A stretch of 64,000 nucleotides of DNA from Bradyrhizobium sp. WBOS07 (GTDB taxonomy: Bacteria; Pseudomonadota; Alphaproteobacteria; Rhizobiales; Xanthobacteraceae): contig NZ_CP029008.1 in assembly GCF_024585165.1 (NCBI RefSeq), forward strand, positions 1,612,001 through 1,676,000, written 5' to 3'. The notes below the pieces were generated by a model. That model did no database searches. It was not told where the DNA came from and saw nothing but the letters and a program-made list of their open reading frames with translations. Numbering within the stretch: the first letter of the stretch is position 1; each line of letters starts with the position of its first letter. Both the position numbers and the translations under genes were made by a program. Positions 40,957 to 49,683 of the stretch are shown here, piece by piece.

Positions 40957-41832
40957 TCAAGCTGCCTGATAGGCGGCGCTGCGCGCAGCCATCACGGCGT
41001 CGAAAGCCTCTCCCATGATCTCGGTGGATGGGGCAAGGCCTGTGAACAGTTCGAAGGCGTCGGCGGCCTGGTAGATCGCGAGATCGCGGCCGGTCATGAT
41101 CCGGGCGCCTTTCTCTCGCGCTGCGGCCAGCAGCGGCGTGATCAGCGGCGAATAGACGGCGTCGGCGACCCAAAGGTCGGCCTTGAGCAGGCCCACCGGC
41201 ACTGGCGTGTCGCGGTTCGGCAGCATGCCGACGGGCGTGCCGTTGACGAGACCGGTCGCGCCATCGAGCGCCTCCTCGACGCTGGCGGCAGCGCGGGCGC
41301 CGCCGCGCGGGGCGAGCAAGGTTGCCAGTTTCTCGGCGCGCGCCGGCGCGCTGTCGAAAATGCGGATGTCGGCAACGTTCAGGCTCGCCAGCGCAAACGC
41401 GATCGCCTTGCCGACGCCGCCGGCGCCAATCACGGCGACGGCGTTGCCGGAGGGCGCCAGCAGCGGCCTCACCGCCCGCGCGAAACCCGTGGTGTCGGTG
41501 TTGTGGCCCGTCAGGCGGCCATCCCTGACGACGACGGTGTTGACGGCGCCCATGCTGGCTGCGCCCGGTGCCAGCGCGTCCAGCAGCGGCACCACCGCTT
41601 CCTTGTAGGGATAGGTGACATTGACGCCGGCAAAGCCGAGCCGTCGGACGCCCTCGAGCATCATGCGCATCCCGGCCGCATCGGCGCCGGCAATCTCGAT
41701 GAGCTGATAATGGCCGCGCAGGCCGAGCGCCTCGGCGGCACGTTCATGCATGGCAGGGGATGCGGAATGCGCGATCGGCGCACCGATCAGGCCGGTGAGG
41801 AGCTTCTTGCTGGCGTATCCGCGCGTGGACAT
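40957..41832 (-). CDS. shikimate/quinate dehydrogenase (AroE/YdiB family)
   Basis: A 291-aa enzyme. Substrate-binding motifs are IGAPIAHSASPAMHERAAE and NVTYPYKEAV (catalytic Lys), with GHNTDTTGF. The nucleotide-binding loop is VIGAGGVGKAIAFAL. First gene of the operon ending in quiC, it probably works in the catabolic direction, oxidising shikimate or quinate to the dehydro form for dehydration by QuiC. A biosynthetic aroE would be expected elsewhere on the chromosome. NAD or NADP preference cannot be told by eye. Confidence 0.88.
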   Translation of the reverse strand: MSTRGYASKKLLTGLIGAPIAHSASPAMHERAAEALGLRGHYQLIEIAGADAAGMRMMLEGVRRLGFAGVNVTYPYKEAVVPLLDALAPGAASMGAVNTVVVRDGRLTGHNTDTTGFARAVRPLLAPSGNAVAVIGAGGVGKAIAFALASLNVADIRIFDSAPARAEKLATLLAPRGGARAAASVEEALDGATGLVNGTPVGMLPNRDTPVPVGLLKADLWVADAVYSPLITPLLAAAREKGARIMTGRDLAIYQAADAFELFTGLAPSTEIMGEAFDAVMAARSAAYQAA

Positions 41833-41921
41833 GTGTTCGCTATCGTCTCAAAGGAAGGTTCGGTCCCGGTCATTAGCGGGGAAACCCGCGCAATTCCAAG
41901 GGGCTTCCCGATCGCCGACGA

Positions 41922-41939
41922 TAGCCTGTCCTTAGGCTA
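41922..41939. promoter_or_regulatory. inverted repeat upstream of the aroE-quiC operon
   Basis: TAGCCT-GTCCTT-AGGCTA, perfect 6-bp arms, 90-107 bp before the dehydrogenase start codon. It is a suitable position for the LysR-type regulator encoded immediately upstream. Confidence 0.5.
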
Positions 41940-41980
41940 ACACAATTACCCTTTTATCCGGCAAACCTAACATCATGTTG

Positions 41981-42919
41981 TTATTTCTTCCGTGCCCGCG
42001 CCGAAGCGGCCTTGGCGTTGCCGCGGGACGGCTCGACTGCGCGCATCTCGGCGCGCAGCGCCGCGATGAAGGCCTCGGCATGGAGCGACAGTGGCGCGCC
42101 GCGCTTGACCGCGATATAGGTGTCGAACCGCGACGGCTCGGCGATCTTCAAGAGCTCGATCCCGGGATAGCCGCCATGAGCCACGGTGAATTGGTCGATG
42201 ATGGCGATACCGAGCCCCGCCTTCACCAGCGCGCAGACCGTGGTGCCGAAGCGCGCGCGGATGGTGATGTTGTAGTCGAGCCGGTTGCGCGCGAAGATCT
42301 CGGCCATGATCCGGCCGTAGGGATCGTTGGGATCGATACCGATCAGCGGATAGCGGGTGATCTCGGCGGCCGAGACCTGCTTGCGGCCGGCGAGCTCGTG
42401 ACCGGGCGGCACGATGCAATACAATTCGCCCGAGGCGAGCGGCATGAAGTCGAGCGCGGAATGCTCCAGCCGGTAGCTCATCGCGACGCACTCGCCGCGC
42501 CCCAGCATCAGATAGTCGATGGCCTCCTCGAGCTTGAGGATGTTGATGTCGATGCCGAGATCGGGATAGCGGCGCCGGACGCGCTCGATCGCGCGGGGCA
42601 CCATCACCTGGGAGATGCTGGGCACCGAGCCGATCCGCAGCTCGGACAACCCGCCACGGCCGATCTTGGAGATGATCTCGGAGAGATCGTCGACCTTCTT
42701 GTAGACGCCGTTGATCTGCTCGAAGATGTTCTCGGCTTCCGGCGTCGGGAAGTAGCGCCCGTTCTGGCGCTGGAAGAAGCGGATGCCGAGCGAGCGCTCG
42801 GTGTATTTGACGAGGCGGCTGATTCCCGGCGCCGAGACGTTGAGCAGCTTCGCCGCGCCGCCGATGGTGCCCGTCACCATCACGGCGCGGATCACTTCGA
42901 CCTGGCGCAGTGTCATCAT
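41981..42919 (-). CDS. LysR-family regulator of the shikimate-type operon
   Basis: A 312-aa LysR protein. The winged helix (residues 1-60) has IGGAAKLLNVSAPGISRLVKY, and the effector domain (about 92-295) is of the periplasmic-binding fold. The C terminus is basic. It lies 148 bp upstream of, and on the same strand as, the aroE-quiC operon rather than divergent from it. The inverted repeat at 41922-41939 in that gap is a likely binding site. The effector may be a shikimate-pathway acid; this is inference. Confidence 0.9.
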   Translation of the reverse strand: MMTLRQVEVIRAVMVTGTIGGAAKLLNVSAPGISRLVKYTERSLGIRFFQRQNGRYFPTPEAENIFEQINGVYKKVDDLSEIISKIGRGGLSELRIGSVPSISQVMVPRAIERVRRRYPDLGIDINILKLEEAIDYLMLGRGECVAMSYRLEHSALDFMPLASGELYCIVPPGHELAGRKQVSAAEITRYPLIGIDPNDPYGRIMAEIFARNRLDYNITIRARFGTTVCALVKAGLGIAIIDQFTVAHGGYPGIELLKIAEPSRFDTYIAVKRGAPLSLHAEAFIAALRAEMRAVEPSRGNAKAASARARKK

Positions 42920-42988
42920 CTTCCGGCTGTCCCGAAACGTTCTGCGGGATCATGTCACGGAACCGGCGCCGTCATCCAGCGGCTTTAC

Positions 42989-44476
42989 TCAAGTATGGAA
43001 ATGGCCGTATTTCGGAATCAGGATCTGGCAAACCACGCCGCTCGGACGGTATTCGAGCTTGGTGCCGCCGTTCGGACCGCTGCCCAGGCTGCGCGAGATC
43101 AAGGTCTGCCCGAAGCCTGACGTCGTCGGTGGTGTCACCAGCGGGCCATCGCGCTCCTCCCACTCGATCTGCAGCGCGCCGTCGTCGAGCAGGCCGATCC
43201 GCCGAACCGACAGCTTGCCGGATCGGGTCGACAGCGCGCCGTATTTCACCGCGTTGGTCGTCAGTTCGTGGAAGACGAGCCCGAGCGAGACGGCCGTCTT
43301 GGAGTCGACGGAGACTTCCAATCCCTCCATCGTGATGCGTCCGCTGGAGAGCGTCGCATAGGGCGCAAGCTCGACACGAAGCACATCTTTGATCTGCAGG
43401 TTTTCCCAGGACGCATTGGACAGCAACGTGTGGGTGGCCGCCAGCGCCTGGATGCGGCCGGAGAACGATTTCTGGAAGTCCTCGATCGTGCGTTCGTGGG
43501 ATGCGGTGCGCGCGGAGATCGCCAGTACCATCGCCAGCGTATTCTTGACGCGGTGGTCGAGCTCGCCCATCAGGAGGGCCTGCCGGCGCTCGGCGGCCTT
43601 GCGTTGCGACAGGTTGATCAGCGTCACCACGCAGCCCTGGGTCCGGTCGCCGGATACGACGAGCGGTGCTGCGCTGATCATGACGTCGGTGACGTCGGCC
43701 GCCGATGTCTTCACCGCGGCTTCGAGCCCCTGCACGGGCGTGCCGCTCGCGGCCATTGCGACAATGTCAGCCCCCGACATCAACTCGGAGGCATCGGCGA
43801 ACGTCAGCTCGATCGCGTCCTCGAACGGCTTTCCAATGGGATCCTGGGCGCAGATCCGCTCGGCCGCCGCATTGATATGCGTCACCGTCCCGGAGCGGTC
43901 GCAGACGATGACGGCCTCGTTGGCGGATGCGAGCACCGACCGCGCCAGCCGCTCCGATTCCTTGGCGGCCGCGATCTGCTCGCGCTCGCTGATGTCCGTG
44001 AAGGTGATCGCAACGCCTTTCCCGAAGCCGAAATCGATCGGGGCTCCCGTGAGAAGGAAGCTGCGCTCGCTGTCGCCCACGCGAACGTGAATCTCAGAGG
44101 ATTGGCGATCCTTCAGCGCCTGTGTCAGCAGGCGACGGAACGTGGTTTGATTGACGGCATCGAGAATGCCGAGCAATTCCTGGCCCGACAAAGCGCCCGC
44201 CGGCCGATCGAGCAGCTTGTGCAAGGCCTGATTGGCGTAGAGCATTTGGCCGTCGGCATCGAAGGCCGCGGCACCGATATCCATGGCTTCCATGAAGGTG
44301 CGGTAGGACTGGCCGTCGCCTTCGAGCGTGAAGACCTGCTCGGTGGCGCCGCCCTTGATGACGACGGCGTCGATCTCGCCCTCACGTATGGCCCGGAGCG
44401 TCTCCTCGGCCTCATAAAGCCGAGCTTCGAGCTCTTCCCGGGTCAACGCGGATGCGAGCGACACCACCGCCATCAT
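42989..44476 (-). CDS. PAS-containing HWE-family histidine kinase
   Basis: A 495-aa cytoplasmic kinase with two PAS-like domains (about residues 60-165 and 178-290) and an HWE-type core. The phosphoacceptor region is LLMGELDHRVKNTLAMVLAI, the diagnostic FHELTTNAVKYGALS follows, and the domain ends near GFGQTLISRSLG. HWE kinases are common in Rhizobiales. The gene overlaps kaiB by 4 bp and is last in the kaiC-kaiB operon, so it is a candidate reader of the Kai state. No response regulator is adjacent. Confidence 0.9.
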   Translation of the reverse strand: MMAVVSLASALTREELEARLYEAEETLRAIREGEIDAVVIKGGATEQVFTLEGDGQSYRTFMEAMDIGAAAFDADGQMLYANQALHKLLDRPAGALSGQELLGILDAVNQTTFRRLLTQALKDRQSSEIHVRVGDSERSFLLTGAPIDFGFGKGVAITFTDISEREQIAAAKESERLARSVLASANEAVIVCDRSGTVTHINAAAERICAQDPIGKPFEDAIELTFADASELMSGADIVAMAASGTPVQGLEAAVKTSAADVTDVMISAAPLVVSGDRTQGCVVTLINLSQRKAAERRQALLMGELDHRVKNTLAMVLAISARTASHERTIEDFQKSFSGRIQALAATHTLLSNASWENLQIKDVLRVELAPYATLSSGRITMEGLEVSVDSKTAVSLGLVFHELTTNAVKYGALSTRSGKLSVRRIGLLDDGALQIEWEERDGPLVTPPTTSGFGQTLISRSLGSGPNGGTKLEYRPSGVVCQILIPKYGHFHT

Positions 44477-44760
44477 TCCTCGACCGACAGATGAACGAGA
44501 ACCTTCTGGGTGTCGGAAAGGTCCCCGATGATCTTGCGAATGGGGACCGGAAGCTCTTTCACCAGAGTCGGAATGGCGACGATGCCATGCTCCCGGGCGA
44601 GTTGCGGTTGCTTCTTGAGATCGACGACCTCGACCCTGTACTTGCCGGCCAGGTGCTCGGAGCAGATCTTTTCCAGATTGCGGATCGCGGCGAGCGATTT
44701 CGGCGTCTCGCCGGCGACGTAGAGGACGAGCTTGACGGGCTCCTTGTTGACTTCGGCCAT
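44473..44760 (-). CDS. kaiB: KaiB-family protein
   Basis: A 95-aa thioredoxin-like KaiB protein (VKLVLYVAGETPKSLAAIRNL, then IVAIPTLVKELPVPIRKIIGD). In cyanobacteria KaiB refolds and binds phosphorylated KaiC. Here it is encoded 2 bp after kaiC and overlaps the kinase gene by 4 bp. No KaiA is in the window, as expected outside cyanobacteria. Confidence 0.93.
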   Translation of the reverse strand: MAEVNKEPVKLVLYVAGETPKSLAAIRNLEKICSEHLAGKYRVEVVDLKKQPQLAREHGIVAIPTLVKELPVPIRKIIGDLSDTQKVLVHLSVEE

Positions 44761-44762
44761 GG

Positions 44763-46460
44763 TTAGTCCTGCTTCTTCTTGCCGGTCGAGCGGTCCAATC
44801 CCCGTCCGCGCGCCAGCGCTGCGGTGTCTTCCCGGCTCTGTTGTTGATAGATTTCCTCGGTGCGGATCAGTCGCTTCAGCTCGGCCTCGTCGGCCTCGAT
44901 GTCCGCGTTGAGAGCTTCGATCTGGGCAAGCGCGCGGCGCCGCCGTTGTGTAACTTGATCCTGCACGCGGCTGACCTCGGCCTGCCGCTCGGTCTCGGCT
45001 CGGCGCGCCCGCGCTTCTTCGTTGCGTCGGGCCGAACCGGTCAGTGCGCCACCCTCGCCGAGATAGGGCTCGAGCAGGTGGATGCCGCTGTCCGACATGA
45101 CGAATTCGCGGACCTGGTTGGAATGCGAGATGCCGCGCGCCTTCAAGAGATAGAGCTCGCGGTTGAATTCGCCGTTGGCCTCACGGTTGAGAAGGAGGAT
45201 CCAGCCATCCATCAAGGATGACAGGCCAGCGTCGGTTTCCGCCTGTTGGACACTCGCCAGATGGGTAAAAACGGCGGTAATGCCGTTGGATTTGAGATAG
45301 TCGACGATGCGCAGCAACATCGCCTGCACCTCAGCGATGTCGGCCGAGCCGGTGAAGGCGGAGATCGGATCGAGCACGACCAGCTGCGGCTTGAACCTGC
45401 CGATCTCCCGCAACATGATCGCGAGGTGCATCTCGAGCGAATAGAAGGTCGGGCGCGCGGCGATGTAGCGCAGCTGCCCACGCTTCAGCCACTTGTCCAG
45501 ATCGGTGCCGATCGACTTCATGTTGCGGACAGTCTGCGCCTCGGACTCCTCGAAGGAGAGGTAGAGGGCGCGCTCGCCGCGCTTGCAGGCGGCGTCCGCC
45601 ATCATGCAGGCGAGGGAGCTCTTCCCGGAGCCGGCGACGCCGGTGAGCAGGATGCTGCTGCCACGGTAGAAGCCACCGCCGGTCAGCATGGCGTCGAGAT
45701 CGGGCACGCCGGTGGAGATGCGCTCGTCGAACACTTTGTGACCGAGGCCGAGCGAGGAGACCGGCAGCACCGAGAAGCCGTCCTCGTCGATCAGGAACGG
45801 ATATTCGTTGGTGCCGTGCGCGGTGCCGCGATACTTCACGATGCGCAGGCGCCGCGTCGAGATCTGGTTGTCGACCCGGTGATCGAGCAGGATCACGCAA
45901 TCGGAGACGTATTCCTCGAGGCCTTGCCGGGTGAGGCTGCCGTCGCCGCGTTCGCCCGTGATGACCGCCGTCAGGCCCTTCTGCTTGAGCCAGTCGAACA
46001 AGCGCCGGATCTCGGCGCGCAAGATCGCCGGGTTGGAGAACGCCGAGAACAAGCTCTCGATCGTGTCGAGGACGATGCGCTTGGCGCCGATCTGGTCGAC
46101 CGCGAACTCCAGCCGCAGGAACAAGGCCTCGAGATCATAGTCGCCGATCTCGGCGACTTCTGACGGATCGATGGCGATGTGCTCGATGTGGATCTTCGAC
46201 TGGTCGATCAGCCCCTGCAGGTCGAACCCGAGCGACTCCACGTTGGCGACGATGTCGACGGGGCGCTCCTCGAAGGTCACGAAGACGCCGGGCTCGTCGT
46301 AGAGCCGCGCACCGTTGAAGAGGAATGTCGATGCGAACAATGTCTTGCCGCAGCCGGCCGAGCCGCAGACCAGCGTCGGCCGTCCGGTCGGAAGGCCTCC
46401 AAGCGTCAGGTCGTCGAAGCCTTCGATGCCGGTTGCAGATTTCGTGATGCCTTCAGTCAT
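44763..46460 (-). CDS. kaiC: KaiC-family tandem RecA-like ATPase
   Basis: A 565-aa protein with two RecA-like domains. CI has Walker A GSAGCGKT (residues 33-40) and catalytic Glu64/Glu65. CII has GVAGSGKS (274-281) and Glu304/Glu305. The phosphorylation segment ETDAGLSSLMDGWILL aligns with the S431/T432 region of the cyanobacterial protein, giving Ser414-Ser415 in place of Ser-Thr. Residues about 478-548 form a charged coiled-coil tail rich in Arg, Glu and Gln that is absent from cyanobacterial KaiC. R. palustris has a comparable KaiB-KaiC pair giving hourglass-like timing. It is first in the operon. Confidence 0.93.
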   Translation of the reverse strand: MTEGITKSATGIEGFDDLTLGGLPTGRPTLVCGSAGCGKTLFASTFLFNGARLYDEPGVFVTFEERPVDIVANVESLGFDLQGLIDQSKIHIEHIAIDPSEVAEIGDYDLEALFLRLEFAVDQIGAKRIVLDTIESLFSAFSNPAILRAEIRRLFDWLKQKGLTAVITGERGDGSLTRQGLEEYVSDCVILLDHRVDNQISTRRLRIVKYRGTAHGTNEYPFLIDEDGFSVLPVSSLGLGHKVFDERISTGVPDLDAMLTGGGFYRGSSILLTGVAGSGKSSLACMMADAACKRGERALYLSFEESEAQTVRNMKSIGTDLDKWLKRGQLRYIAARPTFYSLEMHLAIMLREIGRFKPQLVVLDPISAFTGSADIAEVQAMLLRIVDYLKSNGITAVFTHLASVQQAETDAGLSSLMDGWILLLNREANGEFNRELYLLKARGISHSNQVREFVMSDSGIHLLEPYLGEGGALTGSARRNEEARARRAETERQAEVSRVQDQVTQRRRRALAQIEALNADIEADEAELKRLIRTEEIYQQQSREDTAALARGRGLDRSTGKKKQD

Positions 46461-46754
46461 GCCCCTGTCCCGGTTCCAGGGATTTTTCTAAGCAAAGAAT
46501 GGCGGGCCGCCTAGAGGGGAGAAACCGCAATTTTGTCGCTCGCCTCAGGAACAAACCGTGCGGATATGGGTTGGCTCGCCCTATTTCCATCATCAGATTG
46601 CGCGGTGCTTGGCGGTATGCGGCCAGCGCCGGCATCGTCCGAGCGCCTCATAGGGCCCGCCCTCAATCGCGCCTGCGTTCACTTGTGCACATACGGCTTT
46701 GCCGCGCCGGCGCATAAGGCCGAGGGCAGGAGCTGCGGCAAGGTCATTGACAGA
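46461..46754. other. gap upstream of kaiC
   Basis: 294 bp between divergent kaiC and the small gene at 46755. No palindrome or consensus promoter could be picked out with confidence, and no repeat of the families seen elsewhere is present. Confidence 0.4.
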
Positions 46755-46967
46755 ATGAATGAATTCGAAGGCCGCATGCAAACCATCCTGGATGCGGCGC
46801 TTGACGCGGCGTTCAGTCACGTCAGGCATGGCGGCGATCATGAGAGTAGGAAGCTCGTTGCCGCAACGCTGCTTGAAGCGGCCCGCTCCGGTACGACAGC
46901 TCTGGATGAATTGACGTCCGTCGCCCGTCGCGCGCTCATCGACCTCAGAAATAGATCGGCTGGTTGA
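46755..46967 (+). CDS. small hypothetical protein (70 aa)
   Basis: A 70-aa, mainly helical protein starting MNEFEGRMQTILDAAL and ending LIDLRNRSAG, with alternating charged and Ala/Leu residues. I do not recognise the family. The ATG at 46755 is preferred because composition changes to protein-like there and AAGG lies about 11 bp upstream. It is divergent from kaiC. Confidence 0.55.
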   Translation: MNEFEGRMQTILDAALDAAFSHVRHGGDHESRKLVAATLLEAARSGTTALDELTSVARRALIDLRNRSAG

Positions 46968-47116
46968 GGGCAGGCAGGGCCGCGCTTCCTTTCGTCCAGC
47001 GGCGGCGTGCCCGAGGGTCAAACGCTGACGGTCTTCGTTGAAATCGATTAACTATATGCGTGCGGATCGGCGCGGCATAGGACGTGGCTCGCGCTGACTT
47101 CATCGCGCGGCGCAGC

Positions 47117-47293
47117 TCAGCTCGCCGGGCCCTCGGGCGAGACGCTGTCGGCCAGCTCCGCGCGCTCGCTCTCCAGCACTGCGCGCGCGAACTCGATGAT
47201 CTTCTGCTTGTTTGCCGTGTCGCGGACGGCGAAAAACACCCGATTCAACTCCAGGCCGAGCACGCTGTTGAGGGCGATGTCCTCGTCTTCCAT
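47117..47293 (-). CDS. small hypothetical protein (58 aa)
   Basis: A 58-aa acidic protein starting MEDEDIALNSVLGLELNRVFF. The core VRDTANKQKIIEFARAVLESE is amphipathic. GGGAAAA lies about 8 bp before the ATG at 47293. It is not recognised. It is divergent from the bjaR-like gene, so it might belong to the quorum-sensing neighbourhood, but nothing in the sequence shows this. Confidence 0.55.
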   Translation of the reverse strand: MEDEDIALNSVLGLELNRVFFAVRDTANKQKIIEFARAVLESERAELADSVSPEGPAS

Positions 47294-47461
47294 CGTGGTT
47301 TTCCCGCTTCGGATACGTTGAGGTGTATGGTGCCGCCTATTCTGCCACAAGTAGTTTAAATCTTCAGGTTGGATGAGGACCGGGAAACTACGGTCGCAGC
47401 GAATTTGAGGCGCCCCCGGAATACGTGCTATAGGCGAGGGCGAAGGTCAGGAAACGCACCG

Positions 47462-48199
47462 ATGTCCGCCGTTGATGGCGTTGATTATGGCCGCGAGGCG
47501 CTCGACTTCATCGAAGGGCTTGGAACCTACACCAAGGTTCCGGACGCCATGGACGCGCTTGCAGCCGCGTTCGGCCGGTACGGTTTCGAACATATCATCG
47601 TGACGGGCCTGCCGAATCCCGAGCAGCGCTTTTCCCAGATGGTGCTCGCCAAGAAATGGCCGGCGGAGTGGTTCAGCCTCTATACCCAAAAGAGCTACGA
47701 CCGCGTCGATCCCGTGATCCGCAAGTGCCGGCAGACCGTGAACCCGTTCGAGTGGTCCGAAGCGCCGTACGATCCGGAGCTGGAGCCCGGCGCGGTGGAG
47801 GTGATGCGGCGCGCTGCCGACTTCCGCATGTCGCGCGGCTTCGTCGTGCCGATCCACGGCTTGACCGGCTACGAGGCCGGCGTCTCGCTCGCCGGCGTCC
47901 ACCTCGATCTCAATGCGCGCAGCAAGCCGGCGCTGCACCTGATCGGGATGTACGGCTTCGATCACATCCGCCGTCTGCTCGATCCGACGCCGCATCCGTC
48001 GATGCGCCTGACGCCGCGCGAGCGCGAGGTGCTCGCCTGGGCTTCGCAAGGCAAGTCCGCCTGGGAGATCGGCGAGATCCTGCACATCACGCAGCGCACC
48101 GCGGAAGAGCATCTTGCAACTGCCGCGCGCAAGCTCGGTGCCGTCAACCGCACGCATGCGGTCGCGATCGCGATCCGCCACAGAATCATCAATCTCTGA
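47462..48199 (+). CDS. bjaR1: LuxR-type quorum-sensing regulator, BjaR-like
   Basis: A 245-aa regulator. The autoinducer-binding domain (about residues 18-165) contains the conserved aromatic and acidic residues (WPAEWFSLYTQKSYDRVDPV). The C-terminal helix-turn-helix (about 178-240) has RLTPREREVLAWASQGKSAWEIG. It is followed by a LuxI-type synthase gene 85 bp downstream with a near-perfect palindrome between them. In Bradyrhizobium, BjaR1 responds to isovaleryl-homoserine lactone made by BjaI. The ATG at 47462 has AGGAAAC upstream. Confidence 0.92.
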   Translation: MSAVDGVDYGREALDFIEGLGTYTKVPDAMDALAAAFGRYGFEHIIVTGLPNPEQRFSQMVLAKKWPAEWFSLYTQKSYDRVDPVIRKCRQTVNPFEWSEAPYDPELEPGAVEVMRRAADFRMSRGFVVPIHGLTGYEAGVSLAGVHLDLNARSKPALHLIGMYGFDHIRRLLDPTPHPSMRLTPREREVLAWASQGKSAWEIGEILHITQRTAEEHLATAARKLGAVNRTHAVAIAIRHRIINL

Positions 48200-48208
48200 A
48201 ACGTTCGC

Positions 48209-48230
48209 CTACTGGGAAATTTCCCAATAG
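48209..48230. promoter_or_regulatory. lux-box-like palindrome upstream of bjaI
   Basis: A 22-bp palindrome with one mismatched pair; its core TGGGAAATTTCCCA is perfect over 14 bp. It lies 54 bp before the bjaI ATG, where LuxR-type activators bind near -40. It is the likely BjaR site for autoinduction. Confidence 0.8.
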
Positions 48231-48284
48231 TCGGCTCAGCCGTTTTCGCTGAGGCTCCCCGTATTGCGAGCCATGGGGGAGTTC

Positions 48285-48944
48285 ATGATTCATGTGATTT
48301 CGGCCGTCAATCGGCACCTCTACGAAGACGTCCTCGAACAGCATTTCCGGGTCCGCCACGAGATATTCGTCGAGGAGCGGAAATGGGAGGCGCTGCGCAA
48401 GCCTGACGGCCGCGAGATCGACAGCTACGACAATGACGACGCGATCTACCTGCTGGCGCTGGAACATCGCCGGGTGCTCGGCGGCTCCCGGCTGTATCCG
48501 ACCACCAGGCCGACGATGATGAGCGAGGTGTTCCCGCATCTCGCCTCGGTCCGCGGTTGTCCGTCGGACCCGTTGGTCTGGGAATGGTCGCGCTTCTTCG
48601 TCTCGCGCGAGCGCCGCGACGGCCTGTTCAATCTGCAATTGATGGCAGCGGCGCAGGAGTTTTGCCTGGCGCAGGGCATCGAGCGGCTTTGTCTGGTCAT
48701 GGAAACCTGGTGGCTGCCGCGGTTTCACGACATCGGTTTCGTGGTCACGCCGCTGGGATTGCCGGCCCTGGTGGAGAATTCTTGGACCATGGCGGCAACG
48801 ATCGAGATTCGTCAGGAGTCGCTCGACGTCGTGCGTGACCGCATCGGTATGACGAGCGTGGTCCAGCAGGAAGGTCCGCGGATCGACTGTATCGCCAGAG
48901 CCAACTTCCGCGGCGCCGCTGCCGCGCAACGAAAGAGCGCCTGA
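48285..48944 (+). CDS. bjaI: acyl-homoserine-lactone synthase, BjaI-like
   Basis: A 219-aa LuxI-family enzyme. The invariant residues are present: Arg24, Phe28 and Trp34 in FRVRHEIFVEERKWE, the acidic residues in REIDSYDNDD, and Arg69 in GGSRLYPT. BjaI of B. diazoefficiens uses isovaleryl-CoA rather than acyl-ACP to make isovaleryl-homoserine lactone; the close overall match makes the same product likely. The ATG at 48285 is chosen for the GGGGGAG 4 bp upstream. Confidence 0.92.
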   Translation: MIHVISAVNRHLYEDVLEQHFRVRHEIFVEERKWEALRKPDGREIDSYDNDDAIYLLALEHRRVLGGSRLYPTTRPTMMSEVFPHLASVRGCPSDPLVWEWSRFFVSRERRDGLFNLQLMAAAQEFCLAQGIERLCLVMETWWLPRFHDIGFVVTPLGLPALVENSWTMAATIEIRQESLDVVRDRIGMTSVVQQEGPRIDCIARANFRGAAAAQRKSA

Positions 48945-48945
48945 G

Positions 48946-49164
48946 ATGTCGAACATGATGCGGGACAGCCAGATCATGGCGCAGAGCAGGGACGAGGCTC
49001 TCGGCTACATGTCCGACATGGCGCTCGAGCTGGCGCAAATGGCGGAAGACACTGGATTGACGACGCTCGCCTATCTGTTCCGGATGGCGGCGCTGGAGGC
49101 CTCCACGGCCAACAGCGTGCTCGCCGAACCGGACGATCTGCCCCAGCAGATGACGTCGCACTAG
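48946..49164 (+). CDS. small hypothetical protein downstream of bjaI (72 aa)
   Basis: A 72-aa helical, Met-rich acidic protein (MSNMMRDSQIMAQSRDEALG, then ELAQMAEDTGLTTLAYLFRMAALEA). It starts one base after the bjaI stop codon, so it is probably co-translated with the synthase and under the same quorum control. The family is not recognised. Confidence 0.7.
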   Translation: MSNMMRDSQIMAQSRDEALGYMSDMALELAQMAEDTGLTTLAYLFRMAALEASTANSVLAEPDDLPQQMTSH

Positions 49165-49254
49165 ACGCATCCCGGGATCCGAAAGATTGCAACACCTTCC
49201 TCCGGCGACGGGGGAGGGTGATCGCATTTGGTCTCTTGCGCGACCTGAGCGCGC

Positions 49255-49390
49255 GCCTCGTCCTTCGAGACGACCGCTTCGCGGTCTCCTCGGGATGAGG
49301 CTAGGCAGCAACGGTGCTCGTTGAAATCAGCGCCGCGCATCCGGTCCTCATCCTGAGGGCCCGCCAACGGCGGGCGTCTCGAAGGATGGC
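49255..49390. repeat. dispersed palindromic element, family D copy 2
   Basis: Close copy of 39577-39706, including the flanking GCGCGCCTCGTCCTTCGAG and the inner GGTCCTCATCCTGAGGG. Confidence 0.85.
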
Positions 49391-49516
49391 CAGGGCGAGA
49401 TCCTTGCCGCAGGCAATTGCCCAGCGACAACGCGCTATGGCGGGGTTGATCGTCTGGGTGCGGCAGGTTGCCCCAGCCTGGCGCGGCAGCCTTCTTGCAA
49501 GGTCAATTTGCCCGCA

Positions 49517-49540
49517 TGCAGGCGCATGCAACAAAGTGCA
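49517..49540. promoter_or_regulatory. triple TGCA array, candidate BoxR operator
   Basis: TGCA occurs at 49517, 49527 and 49537, exactly one helical turn apart, giving two overlapping TGCA-N6-TGCA sites. That is the operator form I recall for BoxR of Azoarcus. The right half, GCATGCAACAAAGTGCATGT, closely matches GCATGAAACAAAATGCATGT upstream of boxC (63336-63354). It lies about 145 bp before the first gene of the Liv-type operon. Confidence 0.65.
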
Positions 49541-49683
49541 TGTCAGGTGTCGAATCGCTCTTGCCTCGGAACGATACTGCCATTACCCATTTTTCGGCCT
49601 TGAAGAGGCAGGGGGAGCTCTTTCACTGATGGCGACATTGTTCGAACATCGGCGCGAAGCTGCGTGCGCCTGAAAGAGACTTG

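Larger units (their letters stand above)
49165..49683. other. 519-bp control region before the SBP-less Liv operon
   Basis: It contains repeat D2 (49255-49390) and the TGCA array (49517-49540). No gene with a ribosome-binding site was found. Confidence 0.5.
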
